NCBI RefSeq assembly: GCF_040054535.1
Contig: NC_090782.1
Span: 25,391,001 to 25,455,000 of the forward strand
Direction: 5' to 3'
DNA: 64,000 nt
From: Antennarius striatus
Taxonomy: Eukaryota; Chordata; Actinopteri; Lophiiformes; Antennariidae
The position numbers were made by a program, and so were the translations under genes. Numbering within the stretch: the first letter of the stretch is position 1; each line of letters opens with the position of its first letter. This document shows, in pieces, positions 1 to 11,052 of this stretch. The notes beneath the pieces are model-generated. The model saw only the letters and a program-made list of their open reading frames with translations, was not told the DNA's origin and did not search any database.

Positions 1-1428
1 ATGGAATCCTTTAAAAGGTGAGTATATGATAACAGGGTCAAACAAGCCCCACCCCCATCTCTGCCCGTCACTCCGCCCACAGCCCACCTTCAACCTGGCC
101 TTTCACAAACCAACCGCCCAACATCTGTTAGCTTCAGCCAAACGCTACGTCGTGCTGCTTCGGTAAAATGTCAAGTTGTAACGAAAATGATGAACATATG
201 AAGAACTTAAAACGTTACATCAACGCTTTTTAGGATGAAGGTCAGATTGAGCCGTCTGCAGTGGTCGCACGAGACAAAGACGTGACACAGTTTCCCCCGA
301 CAGGAAGTCACGAAGCTGACGCCGCGGCTAGCGTTCAGGCTTGGCCAGCACCAACTTTACTGCGAGGTATTCTGAGCTGCTCCGACTTCTGGAATGGTAG
401 CGGCTAAGTTCTAAAGACGTATCGCGTCACGTTCTTTTTATTCTCAGGAAGCCCTGGCATCACACAAGTGCTAATCTTTCGGTCGCTGACTGTACAAGAG
501 CTGCGGAGCAAAGATGCAACCTCTGGGGGCCGGGACACTCGACACTCCGTTAATCTCACCTGGTCGGGGAGGCCCATTCCTGGATGATCCCGGGTAAGGT
601 CATGGTCGCCTGCTGAGCTCGGCGTGCCTCCCGACCACAAACGGTACCGAGGGCACCCTTGTTTGTCTGGACCCAAAGGTCCATACCCCCAATGTGGTTG
701 TAGGGGAGCGGGAAATGAAGAGACAGGGAAACAGGAAGTCCAGCTGGTGGATAAAATGAACACAAATTCAGATTTTAGCTCTGCAGTGCACTGGCATCCT
801 GCACAGAGTGTCCACTGCTTCTCGCCCGTAATTCTGCAGGGATAGGCTCCGGCAATCCCTGTGACCCACAGAAGCAGAAGTGGGTACCTCCCCACACCCC
901 CCATTGGCACTGACCGTGACACATTAGCTTTAATTTCTATGGCAACAGCCTCACATGTTTTTTTGCAAATAAGAGCATGTAATTACAAACAAGCACTTTG
1001 AGGGACATTCAAGTGCTTCGCCTGGGGAAATCCGATCGATCGCTGAGAGTCTGGCTCGTCTGGCAACGCTGAGTCGTCAGAATCTCTAGCAAATACTTTA
1101 CACCTGATTTGATTGCATCTAAGTGCTTCTTAAATCTGAGTCCATCCCAACAGGTTTCTGCATGTGTGAGACGGATTAACTGAAATAACTGAGTAAGTTA
1201 AAAATCATATTTACAGTAATCCTGAACATTAGTGTGAGCTGGAATGAACAATGTAGATTAACAAATGGTGGGATTATCGATTAATAATAAATCTCTGGTC
1301 ACATTTCCAGGTTTGTACCAGGACACGTTTGGGTTGGATGAAGACGGAGCGGTTTATATTGAATACATTTAGATTTAGGGGTGTTTTGGTTGGCCAGAGG
1401 TTATAAACTGCGTTCATAACCCTTAAAG
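1..1428. other. Intergenic DNA, no supported gene
   Basis: I see no gene here. The longest open frame (minus strand, about 404-922) has no recognisable domain, and its 5' part overlaps a stretch around 836-880 that resembles the tail of common fish SINEs (GGGATAGGCTCCGGCAATCC followed by a CTGTGACCC-like string). The remainder is ordinary AT-rich intergenic sequence. Confidence 0.5.
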
Positions 1429-2317
1429 CAAATGTGTCAAACTCAAGGCCTGGGGGCCAAATGTGGCCCGCCACATCATTTTATGTGGCCCGCAAGAGCG
1501 TGTCTAAAAATAGATAGGTCAAGTTTGCTTTGTTTGTTTTTTCTGTCTAACTGTAATGTTTGGAACTAGAATAAGTCAGAAATTCATTTATTTAACATTA
1601 AGGAGTAGTTACATTTAGTTACATTACACTGAGTTACATTTAGTTACATTTATTAGTTACATTAAGGAGTAGTTACATTTAGTTACATTACACTGAGTTA
1701 CATTTAGTTACATTTATTAGTTACATTAAGGAGTAGTTACATTTAGTTACATTACACTGAGTTACATTTAGTTACATTTATTAGTTACATTAAGGAGTAG
1801 TTACATTTAGTTACATTACACTGAGTTACATTTAGTTACATTTATTAGTTACATTAAGGAGTAGTTACATTTAGTTACATTACACTGAGTTACATTTAGT
1901 TACATTTATTAGTTACATTAAGGAGTAGTTACATTTAGTTACTTTACACTGAGTTACATTTAGTTACATTTATTAGTTACATTAAGGAGTAGTTACATTT
2001 AGTTACATTACACTGAGTTACATTTAGTTACATTTATTAGTTACATTAAGGAGTAGTTACATTTAGTTACATTACACTGAGTTACATTTAGTTACATTTA
2101 TTAGTTACATTAAGGAGTAGTTACATTTAGTTACATTTATTAGTTACATTAAGGAGTAGTTACATTTAGTTACATTACACTGAGTTACATTTAGTTACAT
2201 TTATTAGTTACATTAAGGAGTAGTTACATTACACTGAGTTACATTTAGTTACATTTATTAGTTACATCTGGCCCTTTGAACACAGCCGTTATGCTGATGT
2301 GGACCTTGATCCCCCTG
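1429..2317. mobile_element. Non-autonomous hAT-type DNA transposon with 8-bp target duplication
   Basis: The segment is bounded by the same 8 bases, CCTTAAAG, at 1421-1428 and 2318-2325, the target-duplication length of hAT elements. The left end reads CAAATGTGTCAAACTCAAGG and continues with a GGCCCGCC-type string. The right end has the TCTGGCCCTTTGA / GCCGTTATGCTGATGTGG strings found in the same dispersed vertebrate hAT family. No transposase is left. Most of the interior is the 64-bp tandem repeat annotated separately. Confidence 0.7.
1593..2268. repeat. 64-bp minisatellite inside the hAT element
   Basis: A 64-bp unit beginning ATTAAGGAGTAGTTACATTT recurs about ten times; for example AGGAGTAGTT starts at 1601 and again at 1665. 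Each unit is built from the shorter word GTTACATTTA repeated several times, so the array has a two-level structure. Copies are nearly identical. The units near 2110-2160 and 2215-2240 are shortened by loss of one internal subrepeat. Confidence 0.9.
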
Positions 2318-3500
2318 CCTTAAAGTCAGGTGTAACGAGGCGTTGCCTGCTGTAGTAGGACACTATAGAACCACAGTTACGTAACAGGGAGCGCCAGAGT
2401 CCAAAGGTCTCCAGGTGTGACCTGTGACCCAGCATCAAACCCAGCCTGAGCCCAACAGAAGGTCATTGAGTTGAACCTGCAGAATCACAAACATCAGTCT
2501 GACAGAATGAGTCCTGGTGTAAAAAGAATCTCTGCAGGTGTCCCACCTCCCTGGTCCCAGACCTTCTGGTTCTGATCCAGATGGTTCTGGGCTCCACAGA
2601 CCTGATGAACATCTGGGGGGGTGTTCTGGTCTGGTGTTGGGGGTGTCTGTCACGCGTGGGTCGTGTGTCTGTGAGGTGAGAACAGGTGGATGTCTGATCG
2701 ATCATCACAGGCCGACAGGAATGCCTTTCACGCTGATCACAAAGCGTCCACCGTCACCAGTGGGTGATATATCGCACAGTCACGCGTCCCGCCCCCGCGC
2801 TGCGGTCACACCCTGTTCGTGTTCCTGCAAATGAACCCACACCTCCTGGATTTCACCACCGAACCCGGACTTTTAGGACTTTTCCGGACTTTGTCTGCTC
2901 GATTGGTCATTTTCCTTTCTGTCTTCCAGGCGGGGGTCGTGTGCGGGCAGTGCGGGTTTCAGGCGTTGCGTGACGTTGATCAGGTAATGTCAGAGCGGTT
3001 TTCACGCACAACACACGCAACACGTCGTGTCGCATTTCAAATGTGCGCAATTTATTTCCACTTACGCTCGATTTCAAGTGCGACGTGTGTGGGTTTATTT
3101 CCGGGTCTTGAACGCAGCTTCATCCTGCTTGCTGAGAGGTGTTGCATTTAAAGACTGTGGGAAAATTATACTTTTCTAATGCATTGCGAATTCCGCCCAC
3201 AAATTCACATTAATCCAAGTTGAAGCACTTCCGTAGAGTTATTTTAGTAACTTTTACATTCAGCTGACCTTATTTTATTAGATTTATTTAAAACGGGATT
3301 AGATAGAAAATGCCAGGTTTTCTTTCTACCATCCTTACCTTTCCAGACAGCCTCCTCCTGTCTGATCTCTAGTTGTAGTGAAGGTGTGACGTCAGTCTCC
3401 TGTCCACCTGAGCGTCTTCACTTTGATTCCAGGTCTTCCACACGATGCAGCTGCATCCCGTCTGACGTGATGCTGTCACTAAGCAGCTCTTCTCTTGCAG
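2318..3500. other. Intergenic, probable serpin upstream region
   Basis: No coding exon is supported. Several overlapping open frames around 2435-3151 show no domain. The last bases before 3501 form a good 3' splice site (TCTCTTGCAG), so a non-coding first exon of the serpin should lie somewhere upstream in this stretch, but I cannot place it. Confidence 0.4.
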
Positions 3501-3521
3501 GACATCTGTGCATCATCCATC

Positions 3522-5631
3522 ATGGCCGCCATCAGCAGCTCAAACACAGCTTTCGCCCTGGAGCTTCTCCGGACTCTGAGTCAGGAGAATCCCAGTGGGA
3601 ACGTGTTCGTGTCTCCTCTGAGCATCAGCTCAGCCATGGCTATGGTTCACCTGGGAGCCAAAGGGAACACGGCCACCCAGATGGCTCAGGTAAACGCCGT
3701 CCGTCACTAGAGGTCCGTCATCAGCAGAACAAACTACAGGAACCAATCCCGGCTGCAGCTCCGACCAGAGCTGCACCTGGCTTCATGGAACACCTGTAGA
3801 TGCTGGTCCACCTGGATTAGATCTCTGAACACAACAAGGATCCACAGACAGAAGTCGTGTCACTGACAGAACAGCCCTTTAGTTTCTATTTCTAGCCTCA
3901 AACAAACGTTAAATGTGTTTAATATGGTTCATGTCAGATGGAAAAATAGATCTTTGGTGTAGAAGTAGGTGAGTAGAATTACCTACCTACCTACCACCAC
4001 CTGTTGGTGTGGAGAGTTATGTCCACTTTCCCTGTGCAGAATGTATTAATGTATTAAACGGTCTTTAAACGAACCTTTTGGTCCAGTTTTTGACAAAGAT
4101 AAATCTCATACACAGAATCAGGACCAGAGAAAGCAGCACCACATGTCCAGCTGTCTAGGAACAGTATTCTAACCCGTGTTGCCACCAACAGATGTGAATC
4201 TATCCTCACACAGGCCCTATCGTTTGGTGAAGGCGTCCACGCAGACTTTAAGGCTCTGAATGCCGTCATCAACTCGCCGTCTGCGTCGTACATCCTGAAA
4301 CTAGCCAACCGTCTCTACGGAGAAAACTCTGCCAAATTCCTCCAGGTGAGGGTTCACATCACGGACGATGGGATGGAATCGATGACTTGGTACGACTGAG
4401 CTGATGTGATTTGCTGTGTGCAGAACTTCCTGGACGCCACGCAGAAGTACTACAGCGCCGACCTGAAGACGGTTGACTTTGTCGGGGCTCCGGAGGCGTG
4501 CCGAGGAGAAATCAACAGCTGGGTGGAGAAGCAGACAGAAAGTGAGGATGTCCATTTGAACTGGACACAGAATGATCGTTATAGAAGCTCATAAAGCACT
4601 AATCAGGAATCTGTTCTGTGTATTTCCTTTAAGATAAGATTAAAGACCTCCTGAAGCCAGGATCGGTCACCACCATGACCAGACTGGCTCTGGTGAACGC
4701 CATCTACTTCAAGGGAAACTGGCAAAACCGTTTTGATGAGGCAAACACCAAAGAGATGCCTTTTAAAGTCAATCAGGTGACTGAAGACAGGTGATGTAGA
4801 CACACGCTGTAGTCCCACTCTGAAAGCAGAGTCTCTGATCTGATGGCCCAACGTTTCCTGTCCATCAGAATGAGAGCAGACCTGTCAAGATGATGTACCA
4901 GATGAAGAAGCTGCCCTACAACTACATCCCTGAGTTCAGCCTGCAAGTCCTGGAGCTGCCCTACGTGAAGGAGGAGCTCAGCATGTTCATCCTGCTGCCA
5001 GAGGAGTCCAACCAAGGCGCCGACCCTCTGAAAAAGGTGTGAAACCCAAGGAGGAAAGTTCTCTCATGAACAGATTAGTAGACAGGGCAGGAGGTAGTGT
5101 CTGAAGCTCTTGGGAACATATAGAACAATAAATAAAAGTAACTGTGATAGTTTTCATGATGTCCGTAGCGCTCCAGTAGGACTTGATGCTGTGGAACAAA
5201 CAGGGTTTTGTGTTTGGTTCCAGCTGGAGAAAGAGCTGACGCAGGAGAGGCTGGACGAGTGGACCAAGAGGGACAACATGGACACCCAGTCAGACGTCCT
5301 GGTGCACCTGCCCAAATTCAAGCTGGAGGAAGACTACCAGTTAAATGATCCTCTGTCCAGACTGGGCATGACCGACGTGTTCGACGTCTCTAAGGCCGAT
5401 CTGTCTGGCATGAACGGCGAGGGGGGGCTCTTCCTCTCCACGGTGGCTCACAAGGCCTTTGTGGAGGTGAATGAGGAGGGGACCGAGGCGGCTGCAGCCA
5501 CAGCAGGCATCGTATCATTCTGTATGTTGAGGGAGGAGCACTTCACAGCAGACCACCCCTTCCTCTTCTTCATCAGGCACAATAAGAGCAAGTCCATCCT
5601 CTTCCTCGGCAGGTTCTCGTCTCCTCAGTAG
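3522..5631 (+). CDS. serpinb1: Clade B serpin, leukocyte elastase inhibitor-like
   Basis: Intracellular serine protease inhibitor of the ov-serpin clade. Six coding exons: 3522-3689, 4214-4345, 4424-4541, 4634-4776, 4869-5036 and 5224-5631. All have GT-AG borders and consistent phase, and sum to 378 codons plus stop, close to the 379 aa I recall for human SERPINB1. There is no signal peptide; the protein starts [16 protein letters not shown], typical of clade B. The [16 protein letters not shown] segment, [10 protein letters not shown], the hinge [10 protein letters not shown] and the distal [10 protein letters not shown] and [10 protein letters not shown] are serpin hallmarks. The reactive loop reads VSFC-MLRE, so P1 is Cys and P1' Met, as in SERPINB1; the alanine-rich hinge predicts a working inhibitor. 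The ATG lies 21 bases after a 3' splice site, so a non-coding exon lies upstream. The exact paralog name within fish clade B is less certain. Confidence 0.93.
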
Positions 5632-5727
5632 ACAGAGCCCACAGAGGAAGATGCGGCAGTCATTAAAGTAGAACATGTACAAAGTCGTGAATGACTTTAC
5701 TGGTGATGCTTTTTGCTGTTGCCCTGA

Positions 5728-5733
5728 AATAAA
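5728..5733 (+). terminator. serpinb1: Poly(A) signal of the serpin gene
   Basis: AATAAA lies 97 bases after the serpin stop codon. A diverged copy of this 3' UTR segment is found again at 20952-21000 and 22630-22735. Confidence 0.75.
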
Positions 5734-5739
5734 TCATTA

Positions 5740-6738
5740 ATGAATGATTGTGAGTTGTTTGGGTTGGATTAATGTGTTATAAATAATACAGAAGAAAATA
5801 AATAAATAGAAGAGATAATATTAATGAATCAGAGACGAAATGTCTTAAATTACGAACATTATGATAGTTTTGGGTTCGTTATATCTCCCCGTTATGAAGT
5901 TTCTTCCAGTTAATTCTCAGGTGTTTCTCGGCTGTTCAATCAGAGCAGAAAGATTCTCTGGTCGTCAGGTGACAACCCGGAAGTCCACAACGTGACGTGT
6001 TAATGTAAAAGTTTGAGGTTGTAAGAGAAATAGCGATCAGTGAATAATCATCCCTTTTCTTTTTTTATATTACTTTAAAACATAATACTATTTTAATACT
6101 ATAAATTAATACTATAAATTCACAATCCAAACGCAAATATCCCGGGTATCGAACATTTAATTATATTTTATTTTGAAGGCGCTCACCGGAAGTGCATCAA
6201 ACTAGTCTTCCTTTAGGTAACTAGTGCTGCTGAACTACTGAACGCGTCTGTGGGACTTGGAATTGTTTTAGTGAACTAACGCGACACTGAGGTGAATATT
6301 CGTAAAGTTAAAAGGTGTTTGTGGAGCTTAACCCGCTGTTAGCTGCTGCTAGCTGGCATTAGCTTTGGCTAATAGCGTTAGCTTCTCTGTCTGACATCGG
6401 CCGAACCCTCATTTACCTGTGGGGACAGGTAAGTTAACATGCTGGCTGTATGTTGACAGAGTTTGTCTTCTAGTTTGTTTTGGGAGTTAATAAAATATAT
6501 TGATCGAGTAAAATCTATTTTTTAACCATTTACAGCATCGCAGAGGATTATACGTCTTTAATCTTGATGAAATCAAAGTATGATATTTTGATATTTTACC
6601 ACTTCCGGTCGAAACAACATGTTAACACCTGGGAAAAGTAGTTCAATAAGTTTGATTAAGGTGAATAAATTTTTTAAATGATTAATTATAATTTATCATG
6701 TATAGAAAACTCAAAAAGTAAGTAAATTATTATTTGTT
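5740..6738 (+). repeat. Duplicon A: copy of the gfus promoter and first-exon segment
   Basis: From about 5835 the sequence is colinear with the upstream and intron-1 start of the minus-strand gfus gene (19670 down to 18790, reverse complement) and with segments at 22735-23220 and 26080-26640. Shared landmarks are CCGGAAGTGCATCAAACTAG, TGAACTACTGAACGCGTCTG and CGCGACACTGAGGTGAATAT. No gfus coding exon follows on this strand, so this is an orphan 5' end lying directly behind the serpin poly(A) site. The match resumes beyond an inserted LINE at 7366. Confidence 0.8.
6200..6428 (+). promoter_or_regulatory. Orphan gfus-like 5' UTR exon with intact splice donor (copy A)
   Basis: The segment corresponds to exon 1 of the two complete gfus genes and still ends in a strong donor, GACAG|GTAAGTTAAC, at 6428/6429. 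The start is approximate. If the promoter still fires, transcripts would run into a LINE and a Tc1-like remnant rather than into gfus. Confidence 0.55.
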
Positions 6739-6746
6739 AATCATTT

Positions 6747-7365
6747 GTCTATTGTTAAAAGTGTTGTTAAAATCATCCAAGAAGGTGGAGGATTTAGAGT
6801 ACTTAGGGTCAACAGTCCAGAGCAATGGAGAGTGTGGAAAAGAGGTGAAGAAGCGTGTCCAGGCAGGATGGAACGGGTGGAGGAAAGTGTCAGGTGTGAT
6901 GTGTGATAGAAGAGTTTCAGCTAAAATGAAAGGAAAGGTGTACAAAACTGTGGTGAGACCAGCAATGTTGTTTGGTCTAGAGACAGTGTCCCTGAGGAAA
7001 AGACAGGAGACAGAGCTGGAGGTAGCAGAGATGAAGATGCTGAGTGTTGTGTCCGAGTGGGGAGCACGTATACATACAAGGAGGTGGAGAGTGAAGTGCT
7101 AAACATTAAAATTATATTTATTTTTTCTGCTGCATCAGGTACACCAGGTTGGAAATCTGCATCTCTATCATTACCAAAGGTCCTGGAATGGGGGCACTCT
7201 AACATTATATAGCCCCCGCCTAAACACAAGGCATTATGGGAAGGGTAGTTTTTTAAAAATATCTATACACAACACTGAGGTTCTCTCTGGGAGTGACCAG
7301 GAAGGATAGGATCAGGAATGAGTCCAGTGGCGACCCCTGAAGGGAAAAGCCGAAAGGAGAAGAAG
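6747..7365 (+). mobile_element. Truncated non-LTR retrotransposon (reverse-transcriptase C-terminal part)
   Basis: The plus-strand frame around 6780-7040 encodes EDLEYLGSTVQSNGECGKEV, and then VKKRVQAGWNGWRKVSGVMC and KMKGKVYKTVVRPAMLFGLE, the C-terminal region of a LINE reverse transcriptase. The 3' end (GTGGCGACCCCTGAAGGG, then AGCCGAAAGGAGAAGAAGA) is a common fish LINE tail. It is 5'-truncated and flanked by AATCATTT at 6739-6746 and 7366-7373, a good target-site duplication. It inserted into the Tc1-like repeat within duplicon A. Confidence 0.85.
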
Positions 7366-7620
7366 AATCATTTTTCTGTCATAACAATGCTTCTTGGAGA
7401 TGAATCTTATATCATTGATGATTGAACTTTGACCTCAAGGCACTTGTGGGATCAGCTTTGGGGTGCTGTTTGTACCAGAGTGACCGACCCACCACAGACG
7501 CTGGTTGAAGAATGGGATGCGACCCCACAGCAGTGTGTGACCGGCTGGTGACCAGCATGAGGCGACCTTCCTGCAGTCCAAAATTCTGGTCATCAGGAAC
7601 ATCAAGGAAGTGGACAAATA
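7366..7620 (+). mobile_element. Tc1/mariner-like remnant in duplicon A
   Basis: Colinear with the 278-bp inverted-repeat element at 18503-18780 (opposite strand). It retains a piece of a Tc1-type transposase C-terminus: the translated words LWGAVCTRVTD and LVEEWDATPQQCVTGW resemble the end of Tc1-like transposases. Stops interrupt it. Its left end was split off by the LINE at 6747-7365. Because the same element sits at the same place in gfus intron 1 of the minus copy, it predates the duplication. Confidence 0.75.
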
Positions 7621-8140
7621 TGAATGAACGTCAAATCAGGACTCTGAGGTATGATGTGTTAAACTACACACAACGATGACACAATCTGAAAGAACGGGTT
7701 CATCTCCATCAGAAGGCGTTATTGATCATACAAAGATTGCTGACTACAAAACCCTGGAAATGAGACCATTTCAGTACACCGACCAGTGACGTGCTGAGGC
7801 ACAGCCTCACCTGCCATCAAAAAAGAGGAAAATGGAAAATGGAAAAAATAAATTAAATGTTTATATTTATCCACTGATGGGTATTATATAGTTATTTTCC
7901 ATTTAACTTCACCAAGTTTACATTATTACTGGTGGGCTTGGAGGAGAAGGTCCACAGTGGATGGGCTGTGTAGAATTTGAGTTTATATCCAAACATCACC
8001 AGACTTGGTAGAATCACATCCCTGAATCACATCGCCACTTCGCCATAGGCGAAGTAAATTCCAGATTGGCTACAAGGTTTTTGGCCTGTGTAGCCACAGT
8101 GGCGTTCTTATTTTTACGGAAAATAGGCTAAAACTTACAA
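7621..8140. other. No feature seen
   Basis: AT-rich sequence with no convincing open frame or repeat structure. Confidence 0.4.
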
Positions 8141-8150
8141 CTTTTTCGCC

Positions 8151-8250
8151 CGCTAGTGCCGCTCGCTAGCGCCGCTCGCTAGCGCCGCTCACTAGCGCAG
8201 CTCACTAGCGCCGCTCACTAGCGCCGCTCACTACCGCCGCTATTTCCGCA
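8151..8250. repeat. 14-bp minisatellite (GCTCACTAGCGCC)n
   Basis: About six to seven copies of a GC-rich 14-mer of the type GCGCCGCTCACTAG, with C/A and G/A variants, in otherwise AT-rich DNA. Confidence 0.85.
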
Positions 8251-9060
8251 TGCCGACGGAAATAGCCGAAGTGACCCGAAAGCTCCCGATCATTAAATAT
8301 GCACTCGGGTCATGACCTCCTCTCGTCCAATGAAAAACAAAAAGATTCTTTTTTTACAAGCTAAACCCGTGAATTGGTGTAAGACAAGGCGAGGACCATC
8401 GATCTAAATAAATTAAGAATCCTGTGTTATATTGTAGAGTTTATGTTAAAATTCCAATTGAACAACAAATGGTGAATGCTGAGAGGGGGTGGGGGGGACA
8501 GACCGATCAGAAGGTCAATGAAAGATATTATCAATACTTGTTAGTAGTCTTAGACTTTTGTTCCCTCTGACCAGCAGGAATAACCAGCGATGATGTAAAT
8601 GTGTTTTCACCTCGCTTGATGTTTTATGTCTTTTTAAATTGAAATGAGAAATCATGTTATTGAATTAAAATAACTAAACTAAACTAAACTCTGTCATACC
8701 AATGGTGTTGGTGGTGGTCAAAGTTAAATGGCTTCTAGTCTCAGTAAACTACCAGTAAACACTGAGTAATATTTAGTCTGACTGTATCTTCAGAGTGAAT
8801 GAAGTTTTCAATGGTTGAATCTCACATTCATTCCTGCATCAAGTAGGACAGAAATAAAGAGAGTTCAGCTCCAGCTGCTGGCTTTAGGGGGTTTATGGAG
8901 GGAAACTGAACACAAGATTTTGTCCTCAGAATGCAGGAAAACAACCACATTTTCTAAAACATTTCCCGGGGGAGGCCCCCTGTACCCGCCCTGTGGGGGG
9001 GTATCCCCCTACGCCCCCCCCCCCCCCCCTGTGACAAGTATTGTTCGTCAGCGCGCTTCG
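8251..9060. other. No gene; low-complexity patches
   Basis: No coding feature seen. It has an AAACT-repeat patch at about 8675-8692 and a C-rich run at about 9012-9029. The open frame starting at 8815 is read through non-coding sequence into the LINE fragment that follows; only its downstream half is meaningful. Confidence 0.4.
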
Positions 9061-9069
9061 CCGCTGTCT

Positions 9070-9590
9070 TGGACACAGAATGTGGCTTTTTGTGGCTTAC
9101 TCAATTCTCTTACACTGAGCAACAGTGGCTTAATCACACAGACTCCTAGTGCAAGCCCAGCATACCACAGTGCTACTTTAATTGATAACATATTCACCAA
9201 TGAATCCGAAAATAATACAGTGAACAGACTATTAATCAATGATATTAGTGACCACCTACCAGCATTTGCAGTTTATAATATCAAACACCTGAGAAGTCAG
9301 CCAGAGAGAAACCTAAACTACAGACGAGTGAGGACAGAGGAAACTATTAATGCATTAAAGAATAATGTATTGGCACAAAATTGGGACGATGTATATGAGA
9401 GTGACATTGATGGTGCTGATTAAGCTTTCTTAGGAATATTAATGTCATTGTATGTATAAGAATCAACCATGGTTTACAAAGGGATTACAAAATGCCTGTA
9501 AAAAGAAAAATACACTAAATAGAGAATTCATGAAACAAAAATTAAAGAAGCTGAAAATTTAAAAAAAAATAATTACAACCAAGGCAGTAA
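9070..9590 (+). mobile_element. LINE fragment, end of the endonuclease domain
   Basis: The frame ending at 9423 encodes ATLIDNIFTNESENNTVNRL followed by LINDISDHLPAFAVYNI. The [ST]DHLP motif is the C-terminal catalytic signature (Asp-His) of LINE apurinic-like endonucleases. Downstream, 9455-9560 in shifted frames reads as NQPWFTKGLQNACKKKN-like sequence, the usual linker before reverse transcriptase. Frameshifts and stops make it non-functional, and no RT follows. Confidence 0.8.
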
Positions 9591-9594
9591 CAGA

Positions 9595-9965
9595 CTGCAA
9601 CATCCCGCGACACCCCTGAATTCAAAATGTTACCCTGACCTACTTGCATAGGTCAAAGATCAAAGCTAGTGCTCTGACCTACTGTCATGGATCAAAGCAC
9701 AAGGTTTGATCTACGGTCTTACTCACACTGGCTTCCCTCGTTTTTCTATTTATCCGGTTCCTGAGTGTACAAAACTTTAAATTTGACCGTGACCTAGTTT
9801 TCTCAAGGTCAAGGTCATCATCTCATTTTCATCCCCTTTGCTGCCTGAGTCATGTGGTTTTTGTTTCATCTTTCTATCTGTAACGGTTGTGAAGATATTT
9901 GGTGGACGAATGAACGAACAGACCGACGGACGAACGGACGAACACTGACAATTACAATACATCAC
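9595..9965. repeat. Dispersed repeat, family shared with 15117-16880
   Basis: The strings TGACCTAGTTTTCTCAAGGT, AAGGTCAAGGTCATC and GTTGTGAAGATATTTGGTGG recur in reverse complement at 16680-16880 and 15117-15205. An internal ACGAACGGACGAAC mini-repeat lies near the right end. The family is not recognised with certainty; the ends are approximate. Confidence 0.7.
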
Positions 9966-10069
9966 TGCTTTGAAGCGCTGACATCAAAGCACGCAGTGAT
10001 GTTCTAGAGCCCATCAGACACTCTTGAGAGCCACAGAGAGACAGCAGTAACGAGGAAGAGAAGACAAAC

Positions 10070-10771
10070 ATGACCCACAAAGACGTGAACGACAAACTAT
10101 TGCAGGAGCAACTGAGGTGGGAGCTGACGGGAAGCTCGGTCCAGCTCTCTGAAGGCGCCCAGCTGGAAACCCTCAGTGAGATGTTCAGGAGGGCTCAGAC
10201 CAGCCTGGAGGAGCAGACGTCCTGCATCGCCGTCCTCCAAGCCCAGCTGGACAGGATCAAGGCCGTGAATGAAGGTCTTGAGAAAGATCTACAGCAGGAG
10301 AGGGCCTCCTATGAGGCTCAGCTGGAGGACCAGCAGTACCAGATGGATGCTCTGGAGGCTGATCTGGATAAGGCTGAGGCTCATTTAGATGCCAGCTGGT
10401 TGTATTGGCAGCAGGAAAACATGTCTCTGCTGAAGCACACAGAGGAGCTGGAGAGGACCCTGAAGAAGACAGAGCAGGAGTCAGAGACCAACCAGAACCC
10501 GTGGAGGGAGAAGAAGAAGGAGAAGAAGTCAGAAACACACCAGGGTCAATGGAGGCAGGAGAAAATGTCTCTCTACCAGGAGATGGATGCTCTGAAGACC
10601 ACTCTAAAGCAGAAGGAGCAAGAGTGGGAAAACAAGGAGAAGGCCTTGACGTCCCAGCTGGAAGAACTTCAGGACAAGATCCAAAAGAAGAAGAGTGGAA
10701 AGAAGTGGTACAGGAGGCTGTTCTCCAGGTGCCCGATCTGGGATCAGGAACAGAGAATAATCTGGATCTGA
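10070..10771 (+). CDS. Single-exon coiled-coil protein of unknown function
   Basis: An uninterrupted 233-codon frame, strongly rich in Glu, Lys, Gln and Leu with clear heptads from about residue 30 to 215, predicting a long coiled coil. Two related blocks, WQQENMSLLKHTEELERTLK (about residues 113-132) and WRQEKMSLYQEMDALKTTLK (about 160-179), show an internal duplication of roughly 48 residues. The C-terminus KKKSGKKWYRRLFSRC is basic. Third codon positions favour G/C, as in a real gene. There is no signal peptide or membrane segment. AATAAA at 10847-10852 lies about 80 bases after the stop. It has no introns and sits among repeats where the eroded bmb copy of the inverted duplicon would be, so it may be a retrocopy or a member of a fish lineage-specific family. 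No function can be assigned. Confidence 0.65.
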   Translation: MTHKDVNDKLLQEQLRWELTGSSVQLSEGAQLETLSEMFRRAQTSLEEQTSCIAVLQAQLDRIKAVNEGLEKDLQQERASYEAQLEDQQYQMDALEADLDKAEAHLDASWLYWQQENMSLLKHTEELERTLKKTEQESETNQNPWREKKKEKKSETHQGQWRQEKMSLYQEMDALKTTLKQKEQEWENKEKALTSQLEELQDKIQKKKSGKKWYRRLFSRCPIWDQEQRIIWI

Positions 10772-10846
10772 AGGAACTGAATGGACCTTCAACCGCTGAA
10801 ATGTTCCAAATGTTTTCTCATGTAGGACTGAATCTGAAAAAATTAT

Positions 10847-10852
10847 AATAAA
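10847..10852 (+). terminator. Poly(A) signal of the coiled-coil gene
   Basis: AATAAA in the context TTATAATAAAAGTCTC, 76 bases after the stop codon of the intronless frame. Confidence 0.6.
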
Positions 10853-11052
10853 AGTCTCTCAAAGGTCCTGTTTGTTGGGTTGTTTTCAGTAGCTAATGTC
10901 GTATTACAATTCTTTGTATTTTATATCATGGAATATTTATTTCTATGCATAAAAACAATCTGTTGGAAGTTAATTCCTCTACCGGTGCTGTGAGAGGATC
11001 ACAGCTGCCAACATTTGTGAGGATGGTGACACCTGAATCTTTGGGGTATGGG

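Noticed and set aside
404-922. 172-codon open frame on the minus strand, a possible gene
   Set aside because: No domain, no splice or poly(A) context, and part of it overlaps SINE-like sequence.
8815-9423. 202-codon frame as a gene
   Set aside because: First half is non-coding and low complexity; second half is a LINE endonuclease relic.
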